In this document: piece after piece, positions 55,453 through 64,000 of the stretch
How the letters are laid out: each line of letters opens with the position of its first letter
Position numbering within the stretch: the stretch's first letter is position 1
Notes under the pieces: model-generated
What the model was told of the DNA's origin: nothing
Seen by the model: only the letters and a program-made list of their open reading frames with translations
The model's database searches: none
Assembly: GCA_950022655.1 (NCBI GenBank)
Contig: OX465583.1
Coordinates: 63,826,306 to 63,890,305, forward strand
Direction of reading: 5' to 3'
Source: Alentia gelatinosa
Taxonomy: Eukaryota; Annelida; Polychaeta; Phyllodocida; Polynoidae
Length of the DNA stretch: 64,000 nucleotides
Made by a program: the position numbers and the translations under genes

Positions 55453-58400
55453 TTTTTTTTTTTTTTTTAAGCTTTTTATTTTAGCTGGAGGTAAAACGGT
55501 AGGCTAATAAAAGCCTATTTCCACGCTGCTCCAGGCTCAGTGAATTCACAAATGCATGGTATCTCCACCGACGTCGTCACAGCAAGCTGTCGGCCAAATA
55601 ACACCAAAGTTATGGCGCAGGAGATGCCGTAATTCTGACAGGAAAAATATCACTCAAGACCGGTGTGTCCCAGGTCAAGATTGTGATAACTATATACATA
55701 ATACCCATTACTGTTGAGTTACATGTTTAGTTTGATTCCTGTATGGAGGTGAGTATCCTTAAGTCTAGATGGTTGAACGAATGTAGAAAGAACCTTTCCG
55801 ATAAGCTTTCTGCGCTTACCTCTCAGACAGCAGAGTCATGCATATGTTGACTTGATGGGTTGCTGGCATTTCACAGATATACATTGGACATTCAAAAAAA
55901 AGGGTGGCCTTGGCCAGGACATCCACCCCGGCTCTCCTACTCTCCTAGATTGGTGTATCCCAATCTGCCCAGTTTGAGTGTTCGTTTAAGACAATTTTTT
56001 AGCTCTTCTTTGGTTTGAGTGTTTCTCAGACTCGTGTTTTGGCTGTTCCAGATACAGGCTGACTTATACATAACAGAGCGCTCATACCCAGTCTTGCGGG
56101 GGTGTTCAGTGAGTAAGACAGGACCGTCAAAAAGTCTGGTCTGTCTTTGTGCTACGCGGGTATAATTTTCATTGTTAAGCCTATTATAAGCTACCGATAT
56201 CAGGTGAACGTCACGTCTTTCATGCAGAAGATTAAGATTGCTATTTTTGTGAATCAGGGTGGTGGGAGTTCTTTGAGGAAGATTATGACATAGCTTGAGC
56301 GCCCTGTTTTGACATCTCTGGAGTTTAGACATTAGTGCTTCATTAGAATGTGCGTAGAGTACATCACCATATTCCAGGTAGGACAAGATCTTGGATTTGT
56401 ATATCATTACTGCTTGCTCGGCAGTTAAATATTTCATTATATGACCCAGTATATTGATCTTGTTAGAGGTTCTGGAGATGGTATTACCAATATGGGCTTT
56501 AAAGGTCAGCTTCTGGTCTAATCTGATGCCAAGGTAGTCGAAGGAACAGACCTCTTCTAGTTTGTTGTTGTTTAGAAGAATTGGGGTACCGAAATCTAAC
56601 TTAAGCTGTGATGGGAGCCCGAAACGCATGACTTTAGACTTCTTTGCATTAATCGTGAGCTTACTATTTATACACCATTTGCAGATAGTATTAAAATCTA
56701 ATTGCAACTTTGAAAATGCTTCTTTGGCGTCTGTGAAAGGCAGGTAAACTACAGCGTCATCCGCATAAAGTTTCACTCTACTATGTCTAAGACCGGACTC
56801 AATACTGTTTATATAGAGAATAAAGAAGAGTGGACCCAAAATGGATCCCTGGGGTACACCGTATTGCAGGAACTCAGCTTTGGATTTAACTCCATTGGCT
56901 AGGGTACACTGCGATCTCTGGTTTAAGTAACTTTTGACCCACCTGACAGTTGATATGTGTAGACCCAGTTTGGACAATTTCTTTAAGAGGATTAGGTGGT
57001 CGACTGTGTCGAATGCCTTAGAAAAATCTAAGAAGAGAGCAAGTGTACCCCTGCCGTTGTTTAAGTTCGTGAAAAAGTCATCGGTTAACTCTGATGCCAC
57101 TGAGATCGTTGACTTGTTTTTCCGAAAACCCCCTTGGTTTACCGATAGAATATTATTGACTTCTATGTACATCTCTAGGTTGGTATGTACCAGTTTTTCC
57201 ATTATCTTTCCAACTATCGGCAGTAAAGAGACCGGCCTTAGGTTGCTGACTTTGGTAGTATCACCAGGTTTCTGTAATGGTATAACTATGGCTTCCTTCC
57301 AGCTACTTGGAAAGCAGCCAGTAGTTATAGAGGTATTATATAAGTGAGTAAACTCTCTGATCAGCACAGACATGCTATCTTTAAAAACAGTCGCCGAGAT
57401 AAAATCAATGGCACTGGATTTGTTAGTGTTTATCCCCTCACAGGCTTTCAGAATTTCATCCTCTGTGAAGGTGATTTTATCCATACGACAGTCTAAGTCT
57501 GGTTCAGTGTCCTCCCAGTTGTTCGAAAAATTTTCTGCAAGCTTCGGCCCAATTGATGTAAAAAATTTGTTAATATAAGTTGATGTATCTTCCGGGAGTA
57601 CCGAGTCATTCGTTACATCATTTACCAGTTGAATAATACTATGACCTTTCCTATTGGGTAGTAGTAAAGACATTCGTTCCCAGAATTTTTTGCTGTCGTT
57701 GTGAATATTATCTTGAATATATTCCCTTTTGGCTAACCTTATTTTGTGTTTCGTCTCATTTCGGAGCCTTTTTGCCCTTACCCAGTCCATGTTGGTATTG
57801 GATTGCTTAGCTTGGGACCATGCCCTGTCCTTATCCTGTATTGATTCTAGGATTTCGTGTGTGATCCACGGCACCTCTTTTGATCTAACCTGTTGTTTTT
57901 TTAGTGGACAAAGGCTATCTATGGCTGCTCTAATGTTTGAGTGTATTGTGTTCCATAGTTCTTCAGGGTCGCCCTGGTCAAAGAAATTATCCCAGTTTTG
58001 TGCTAGTAAGTCTGCTTGAAAAACTTCTCTATTATAGTTTTTGTATGATCTGCCAGTAAATTGTTTCCGTACAAATCTTTCTTTCTTTTTTTTCTTAATA
58101 ACTGCAATGGCTGAATGATCGGCAATGCTCATATCAAGAACAACACCTTCGTTTATGAAGGCCCCATCTGTAAACGCCAAGTCAAGCAAATTACCATATC
58201 TAGTAGGATCTGAGATCAGTTGAGTGAGACCAAGATTTCTCTCGAGCTCCTTTAGTCTTTTGGTGTCTAAGTCCCTTTTATCCAAGTAATTTATGTTAAA
58301 GTCGCCTAGAATGACAACATCTGAGTTAGGGTTGAATTCTCTGGCAGAGTCTACATGTTCAGACATTAAAGTCATAAATTCCTCAGAGTTGCCATCAGGC

Positions 58401-58807
58401 GGCCTATAGTATGTTCCAATGATCAAATCTCGTTGCTCTTTTAGGATGAGTTTGACCCAGACACATTCAAGGATGTGAGTACTTTGGTTTAGGTCAGATA
58501 GACACCTATCATCAAAAAGCAGAGAGTCCGCAACATAGACCCCTACCCCGCCCCCAATTTTGACTTGTCCTTTCTCGTTTTTCCATGTCCGCATATTGCT
58601 TACAAAGCGATACCCAGGAATGTTATAGAGGGCAATTGGTAATGAATCCTTAATCCAGGTTTCCGAGATTGTAAAAACATCTGCCCCACTGTGTGACACA
58701 TGGTGACTAACTAAGTCAAATTTACCTACAATACTTTGGACATTTATATGGATTATTTTTAGCCCCTTACCCAAGTCAGGATTACAGGTCAGGTTCATGA
58801 CGATCAT
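55453..58807 (-). mobile_element. LINE (non-LTR retrotransposon) with intact ORF, 3' UTR and poly(A) tail
   Basis: The ORF at 58807-55937 is followed by a ~450-bp 3' UTR, an AATAAA signal (plus-strand 55475-55480) and a 16-nt A tail at 55453-55468 on the minus strand. The 5' end is not defined and no ORF1 is visible upstream. Target duplications were not found. It lies in the ABHD17 intron in the same orientation as the gene. Confidence 0.88.
55937..58807 (-). CDS. LINE ORF2: APE endonuclease and reverse transcriptase (956 codons)
   Basis: Uninterrupted from ATG to TAG. Endonuclease domain about residues 15-235: HINVQS (20-25), SETW with catalytic Glu (48-51), GTYYRPP (131-137), LGDFNIN (167-173) and ADH (229-231). 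RT about 505-770: RPVSLLP, NQGGFRKNKST, LDFSKAFDTVDH (593-604), VPQGSILGPL and YADD (681-684), with LGIRLDQKLTF following. A C-terminal region of ~180 residues includes LSYLEYGDVLY. The type is APE-class, closest in feel to the jockey/CR1 group, but the clade needs a tree. The clean frame suggests recent activity. No ORF1 partner is present. Confidence 0.92.
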   Translation of the reverse strand: MIVMNLTCNPDLGKGLKIIHINVQSIVGKFDLVSHHVSHSGADVFTISETWIKDSLPIALYNIPGYRFVSNMRTWKNEKGQVKIGGGVGVYVADSLLFDDRCLSDLNQSTHILECVWVKLILKEQRDLIIGTYYRPPDGNSEEFMTLMSEHVDSAREFNPNSDVVILGDFNINYLDKRDLDTKRLKELERNLGLTQLISDPTRYGNLLDLAFTDGAFINEGVVLDMSIADHSAIAVIKKKKKERFVRKQFTGRSYKNYNREVFQADLLAQNWDNFFDQGDPEELWNTIHSNIRAAIDSLCPLKKQQVRSKEVPWITHEILESIQDKDRAWSQAKQSNTNMDWVRAKRLRNETKHKIRLAKREYIQDNIHNDSKKFWERMSLLLPNRKGHSIIQLVNDVTNDSVLPEDTSTYINKFFTSIGPKLAENFSNNWEDTEPDLDCRMDKITFTEDEILKACEGINTNKSSAIDFISATVFKDSMSVLIREFTHLYNTSITTGCFPSSWKEAIVIPLQKPGDTTKVSNLRPVSLLPIVGKIMEKLVHTNLEMYIEVNNILSVNQGGFRKNKSTISVASELTDDFFTNLNNGRGTLALFLDFSKAFDTVDHLILLKKLSKLGLHISTVRWVKSYLNQRSQCTLANGVKSKAEFLQYGVPQGSILGPLFFILYINSIESGLRHSRVKLYADDAVVYLPFTDAKEAFSKLQLDFNTICKWCINSKLTINAKKSKVMRFGLPSQLKLDFGTPILLNNNKLEEVCSFDYLGIRLDQKLTFKAHIGNTISRTSNKINILGHIMKYLTAEQAVMIYKSKILSYLEYGDVLYAHSNEALMSKLQRCQNRALKLCHNLPQRTPTTLIHKNSNLNLLHERRDVHLISVAYNRLNNENYTRVAQRQTRLFDGPVLLTEHPRKTGYERSVMYKSACIWNSQNTSLRNTQTKEELKNCLKRTLKLGRLGYTNLGE

Positions 58808-59394
58808 AATACCACTCCATAGTAACTGATACAGATAAACAGTTGAGTGAACGTGTTGCTAACATATAGTTACAGTTTAACGCTATTACATTTAGAGACT
58901 CGTATTATAACCTGGAGTCCAGGAGAAATGAGAATCTAGAAAATAAGGAATTAAAGTGAATACATTTGGAGTTTTAAAAAACAGAATCAAAGGGGAAATT
59001 CACAGGAAGCAGAAAAGTATGCTCCGAAAGAAGAAAGTATGCACCGGTAAAACTAACGGTCTCCTATTATAAGAACAAAAAAAGGACAAAATGATTCAGA
59101 ACATTCATTTTTCTAATCTGATTTAAGTTACAATAGACTATCATCCATCTAAGTTTCCTTCTATACTAAACATTGCCAGACAAGCTGTCGGGCCGCGTGC
59201 TTCTAAACTGGAGTAGGCTACACAGAGGAGGGAGAGGGCGGGTATGAGTGATGGGCAGCGACGAGCCCCCTTCATGTCGATTCAATATGCTCTCTCTGCT
59301 GGGCCTTGTCGTTGCCGCGGGCTCTGGTCACTGAGATGTAAGCTCGGGGCCGCTCAGACCACTAAGTGATCATCGCTGAGGGTTAGCCTTGTCC
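58808..59394. other. LINE 5' flank and GC-richer non-coding segment
   Basis: Up to about 59060 this may be the LINE 5' UTR; the border is unclear. No gene recognised. Confidence 0.4.
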
Positions 59395-60320
59395 ACCCCG
59401 CCCCACAATCCGACCCCGCCCCGACCCGCAGTCCACCCCCGCCCGCCCGCCCCGCAATCCGACCCCGCCCCGACCCGCAGTCCACCTCCGCCCCGACCCG
59501 CAATCCACCCCCGACCCGACCCGCAATCCACCCCCGTCCCGTCCCCCATCCACCCCGACCCCTGCTACCCTGACAGCAGCCCCGCCACCCCGCCCCGCCC
59601 CGCCAACCACCCACCCCGCACCCTGCTGTCCTAACAGCGACCCTGCCACCCACCTAGACCCACCCTGCAACCTATCCCCGCCCCGTCACCCACCTCCACT
59701 CCCGCACCCTGCAGCCATGCTACCCACCCTGCTGCCCTCACAGCAACTCCACCACCCACCTCCGCCCTGCCACCCACCCCCACACTGCCACCGAACCCCG
59801 CTGCCCTTACTGCAGCTTCGCCACCCACTGACCCCCCACAACCTGCTGCCCTCACAGCCACCCCGCCACCGACCCCTGCAACCCCCACAGCCACCCTCAC
59901 CCCCCATCTGCTGCCCTCACAGCGACCCCCCCCCCCCACAACCCGCTGCCCTCACAGCCACCCTGCCACCCTCACCCCACAACCCTCACAGCCACCCCGC
60001 CCACAACCCGCTGCCCTCACAGCCACCCTCACCCCACATCTGCTGCCCTCACAGCCACCCTCACCCCACATCTGCTGCCCTCACAGCCACCCTCACCCCA
60101 CATCTGCTGCCCTCACAGCCACCCCGCCCACAACCCGCTGCCCTCACAGCCCCCCTGCCACCCTCACCCCACAACCCACTGCCCTCACAGCCACCCCGCC
60201 CACAACCTGCTGCCCTCACAGCCACCCTCACCCCACAACCCGCTGCCCTCACAGCCCCCCTGCCACCCTCATCCCCCCACCCCAGCACCCTGTTGCCCTA
60301 TCAGCAACCCCCCCCCCCCC
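59395..60320 (+). repeat. C-rich minisatellite (G-rich on the minus strand)
   Basis: The left part is built of ~22-bp units such as CCCGCCCCGACCCGCAGTCC. The right part is 30-33-bp units around CTGCCCTCACAGCCACCC, with exact tandem copies near 60020-60120. It creates long meaningless open frames in every phase. Many GGG tracts on the minus strand could form G-quadruplexes. Confidence 0.9.
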
Positions 60321-60650
60321 CCTATCGAGGGTGGATACTATCGACTCCAGCAAGACCTGCCAACGGGCAAACCTTGTCTGATAACCACCCCACCCCTCTC
60401 CCACACACACACATATATCTACCCCCCTACCCCCACCCCCAGCCGGCCCAGCTTTGATCCTTGGGTCGCCCACAGACTGATTTCACATGGATTACTTTCT
60501 GAATGACCATCAACAACTAAAGTAGGGGAGTAATCCTGATGTTTATACCTGTAGACATTGAGACCGGATCAAGGACTACATGTGTTGAAGTCTGCTGTTC
60601 TTCAGTAGAAGTCCAAGCCTTAATCACTATTTAGAGCAAGGAGTAGCTAC

Positions 60651-60920
60651 CAGGGATGTATGTCAGTTATGGTCATGGAGGGGAAAATAAAGGAAATATC
60701 GTTCTTGGGGAATTTACTGCCTCCGGGAGACTGGAAAAACATGAAAAATACATCGTTACCGGCCATGGAATGGGGCTGGGATGTGCGTGGAGGGTTGAAC
60801 CACTGTTTATTGAAGTAAATAAGGCATAATTCATTCTCTCTGGGGTTTTTTATACACAAGAAAAAAAGATCATAAACGGAAAATGTAAACATGGATTTCC
60901 TTGGAAAACTACCATCTCTG
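60651..60920 (+). mobile_element. hAT-like MITE (CAGGGATG...CATCTCTG)
   Basis: Starts CAGGGATGTATGTCAG and ends CCATCTCTG. The interior matches 55134-55402 (GTTGAACCACTGTTTAT, ATGGATTTCCTTGG). Confidence 0.65.
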
Positions 60921-61775
60921 ATGTACAATATTATATCGTTGATGGCTCACGATTCAGTACAAGAAAGCTATAATATAGAAAACGATACTCCTACCTCTAC
61001 TAAATAAATATGGCAAAAAGAAAAACACCAAAAACAATAGGGTAGGACGGGCAAAGCCTGCCAACAGGCAGAAAAGCCTACATCAAAGTGAGCGTGTGTT
61101 GGCGTGCGGAGTGGCAAGGTGGTGTATGTGTAGGTGCATCCGCCCCGGGTAGGATCAATATATGGTATGTTTTCCACACAAGCAGGGCGATGATGTCTTA
61201 ACGACCACTTCTGTAGGCAATCACGTATACCCAACAATAGCATCACACTCCTTAATAACGTGGGGCCATCTTCCTGACACTGAGGCAACTACATTGTATG
61301 TTTTATGCCTCACGTTGTTAAATATTTTTCACATTTTCGGAAAAGGAAACCTCGTGTTTCTGTTTTCCTTAAATACGTTCTGGATTCAGTTGAAATAAGA
61401 TATGGACTAGACAAGGGACATGTTCATAATGAGATCTATATGGTATTGAAATAAATTTGGTAAAAAAAAAAAGTGAATAAAAGCCATATACCCCCCAAAA
61501 AAGAAGGAGATAAAAAGCTTTTATCTCTCATTTTGATAATATCTGTGTAATTACCAATGTGATGGTTATCTGAATTAAAATATTAAGAAGACTAAATTTA
61601 AGATGAATACATGAGCTTGCTCAAATATTTAGAGAGAGAAAAAAAAGAGAAAATACGTTTTGACTTCTATTTTCCAGTGGCTGTGTAAATAGAGAAAAAA
61701 AGGATAAAATCTGGGTGTTTGAGCGGCGAGGCGGCGGCTCACTGCACCTGTGCCGGGATGTAACACGGTGTGGGG
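60921..61775. other. Non-coding stretch
   Basis: No supported gene; short A-tracts near 61460-61500. Confidence 0.5.
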
Positions 61776-62236
61776 TAGACTGGCTCCAGTCCCTGCATCC
61801 TATGACTACCCTCCTCGCTGGGATACAGGGACTGGTACAATCGGTAATGGTGTTGGCTTTCTGGGACTGTTTAGCTCCAGTGTTCCCAACACTCTCCATA
61901 CAGATATCCTGGCTACTGGTCAGGATATCTGCTGGGAGATTGATACCCTCTCACTTTATTCTCAATCAGGTTACAGTCAGGAGCAGGCAAAATGTATTGC
62001 TATGACAACACAGGCAGCCAGGGAACTGGAGGAGGGGAGGGGGAGGGGTAGGAGCAGGTAAAGGGTTACAGGGAGTGTCTTGGGGCCATAAACAGGAGAT
62101 TCTGTTCATAGTGGACAAGTCCTTGATTCATGGGCCAGTCAGAGAAGGATAATACTATAATGAACTTTATTCTGATGTATTCTGATGTATTTAATCATTT
62201 AATGAATGTTCATAATCAAGGACTTGAGCAAGTCTA
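61776..62236 (+). mobile_element. TAGACT-family element, copy 4 (461 bp, uninterrupted)
   Basis: Starts TAGACTGGCTCCAGTC and ends GACTTGAGCAAGTCTA; both ends are themselves palindromic. Flanks GGTGTGGGG and GGTGCTGGG agree at 7 of 9. It serves as the empty-site reference for the nested insertions in copy 2. No transposase. Confidence 0.85.
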
Positions 62237-62391
62237 GGTGCTGGGCACAGCGGGCAGGGTCTATGTGGCGGCTCAGGGGGGCGTTGAGCCGGGTCAGTCA
62301 CGGCGTCAGGGGTCAGCGCTGCCGGTCCGTCGAGCCCGTCTCCCCGGCCGGCCGTCTCGTCACGCCTAACTCAACCCCTCATGAGGCGGGG

Positions 62392-62552
62392 TAGACTGGC
62401 TCCAGTCCCTGCATCCTATGGCTACCCCTAACCCCTCCTTGCTGGGATACAGGATCTCATCCTGGGCCTGTCAGGCGTTAAGGGATGTCCGAATGTTGCA
62501 AAGTAGTTTTATTTCTTAATAATGTCCATAATCAAAGACTTGAGCAATTCTA
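62392..62552 (+). mobile_element. TAGACT-family element, copy 5 (161 bp)
   Basis: Same ends as copy 4 with most of the interior deleted. Flanked by the exact 9-bp repeat GAGGCGGGG (62383-62391, 62553-62561). Confidence 0.88.
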
Positions 62553-62902
62553 GAGGCGGGGAGGAACTGTCTCAAAGTGGACAACGGTTGTCCGAACTCC
62601 TGTCTATATTATAATACAAACAGTCTACATGTGAGTAAAAAACGTATTCAGCCTTAGTTCTTCCATAGGAGTTAATAATTATCATTATTGCCCTTTTTTT
62701 TGCCATAGAGGTGTTTTTGCTATGTCTTGTTAAAAATTTCTTATGATTTCAGAGGATTATCACTAACATTCAGTGTATTTCATGTATCGCCAGATGACGG
62801 ATTTGTATACTGTACCAGCTTAAGTGTAACACAGATATACTTGGAGCAATCAACACCACTAGGTATGCTCTACATCTCTAGTGTTGCACACAACCCTTGG
62901 GG

Positions 62903-63098
62903 TAGACTTGCTCAAGCCTTTGATTATGAGCATTTAGTGAATTATTAGAATAAATCAATATGAAACGCATTACACAGTATATGCTTTCTGTAGCGGTCCC
63001 AGGAATCAAATCTGTGTCATCTATGAGGTGGAGGGTAGGGTGGGGAGTAAGGGAGGCGGTAGGGTAGGACGTAGGACGCCGGGACTGAAGCCAGTCTA
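62903..63098 (-). mobile_element. TAGACT-family element, copy 6 (196 bp, reverse)
   Basis: Starts TAGACTTGCTCAAGCC and ends GACTGAAGCCAGTCTA. Flanked by the exact 9-bp repeat CCCTTGGGG (62894-62902, 63099-63107). Confidence 0.88.
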
Positions 63099-63171
63099 CC
63101 CTTGGGGCAACCTACACATAAAGCATCCAACTATACAATATGGCCAGCTGCACCCAGTTCTACACATAAAT

Positions 63172-63360
63172 GACTGGAGCAGTCTATATCACCAAAACGC
63201 ACTGACAAACCATGTTATTGATGCTATGTTTTATAAACTCCTAGTACTCCAAGTTATGAATGGAGCAGTCTAAATCACCAAAACGCAATGAAAAATCATG
63301 TCATTGATGTTATGCTATATAAAAACTCCTAGTACTGCACATTATGAATGAAGCAGTCTA
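63172..63360 (+). repeat. Tandem duplication of a ~87-bp segment
   Basis: GCAGTCTA followed by ATCACCAAAACGCA recurs with spacing of about 86 and 88 bp (63181, 63267, start of a third at 63355). The copies are about 90% alike. Confidence 0.75.
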
Positions 63361-63622
63361 GAATTTATCTCACCCGTGGCACAAGTTTAGCCATAGGAAT
63401 AACACGAGAAAGTTATACGCAACAATCACCCACGTTAAGTGACAATACTACACCATGGTCGTGGCAGAGTGATTTAAGATGATGTCATAATGGACTGGCC
63501 AATCAGCGGCCAGGAATTCAGGGAGCAGACAAGACATCAACATTGAGATTTATATGAACCTAACTGGATTCACAAAATAAATTGGATTATTCTCATGTCA
63601 TGATGCTATTCTGTCCATGAAA

Positions 63623-63774
63623 GGGGTGAGATAAATCCAGAACTGCACTCGAATAGTAAAATAAACAATTTTCCACTCGTTTGGATGCGCTATAATCGCC
63701 ACTCAGCTTTACCTCGATGACGACTGCAGCGCATACAAACTTGTGTTTATTTATAGAAATCTCGATCCAGTTCT
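63623..63774. repeat. Foldback element, copy 3 (after GGGGTGAGATAAA)
   Basis: Arms pair internally: AAATAAACA with TGTTTATTT, ATGCGCT with AGCGCAT, and AGAACTG with CAGTTCT. An inverse leader TTTATCTCACCC lies at 63365. Confidence 0.7.
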
Positions 63775-64000
63775 ATATAAGTATACAATGAGCATTGCCA
63801 AGAGATATCAATGACTGTCTGACTTCATCCACTAACAAATACACAAATAACATCAGTGCCATCGTCATCCTCACATGTTATATATATATAACACTGATTT
63901 GTCTCTATATATACATCCTTTACTTTGTTACCAATTTATAGGCCCTGTATATTGGTCAGTAGATGTCATATGCACTGAACTTTTAGGTATATTACATTAT

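Noticed and set aside
58807..59100. ORF1 of the LINE
   Set aside because: No open frame of useful length upstream of the endonuclease/RT ORF in this window.
59354..60473. Gly/Arg- or Pro-rich open frames on both strands
   Set aside because: Produced by the C-rich minisatellite in every phase.

Overview
This window is nuclear DNA of an animal, most likely a marine invertebrate. The signs are genes split by GT-AG introns, an animal ABHD17-type depalmitoylase exon, an MSS51/ZMYND15-type MYND gene, a Penelope-like retroelement, an APE-type LINE, tRNA-derived SINE sequence and many MITEs. I cannot name the species. There are no operons and no CRISPR array, and most short open frames are chance.

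Layout. 1-16036: head-to-tail array of a ~2770-bp unit, five units plus a truncated sixth, nearly identical, entering from beyond the left edge. 16037-20480: non-coding DNA with a tRNA-like SINE head and a 122-bp near-perfect palindrome. 20605-32623 (minus strand): a ten-exon gene I assembled by matching GT/AG sites and codon phase. The exons join in frame to 485 codons and encode a MYND zinc finger followed by the MSS51-type C-terminal domain. Its introns hold a 5'-truncated Penelope-like element (26565-30243, 14-bp target duplication) that itself carries a solo LTR, plus piggyBac-type and other TIR elements. 32700-36000: SINE and a hAT-type MITE. 36004-36543 (minus): an exon of an unrecognised multi-pass membrane protein. 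36544-51640: mostly MITEs, nested in places four deep, with microsatellites and homopolymers. 53658-55113 (minus): the last exon of ABHD17, followed in the same frame, after two TGA codons, by a 403-codon Ser/Ala/Thr-rich open frame. 55453-58807 (minus): an intact APE-RT LINE in the upstream ABHD17 intron. 59395-60320: a C-rich minisatellite. 61776-63774: three more members of one MITE family and a foldback element.

The most unusual signals are in the mobile DNA. (1) Three palindromic insertions of only 28-34 bp, each flanked by an exact 7-bp duplication (46390-48381). (2) A family with palindromic TAGACT termini; six copies have flanking 9-bp repeats, three of them exact. (3) Three foldback elements whose arms differ between copies but still pair within each copy. 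(4) The coding-like frame downstream of the ABHD17 stop codon. (5) Zinc-finger ORFs downstream of the GIY-YIG domain of the Penelope-like element, joined by an ATGA stop-start overlap.
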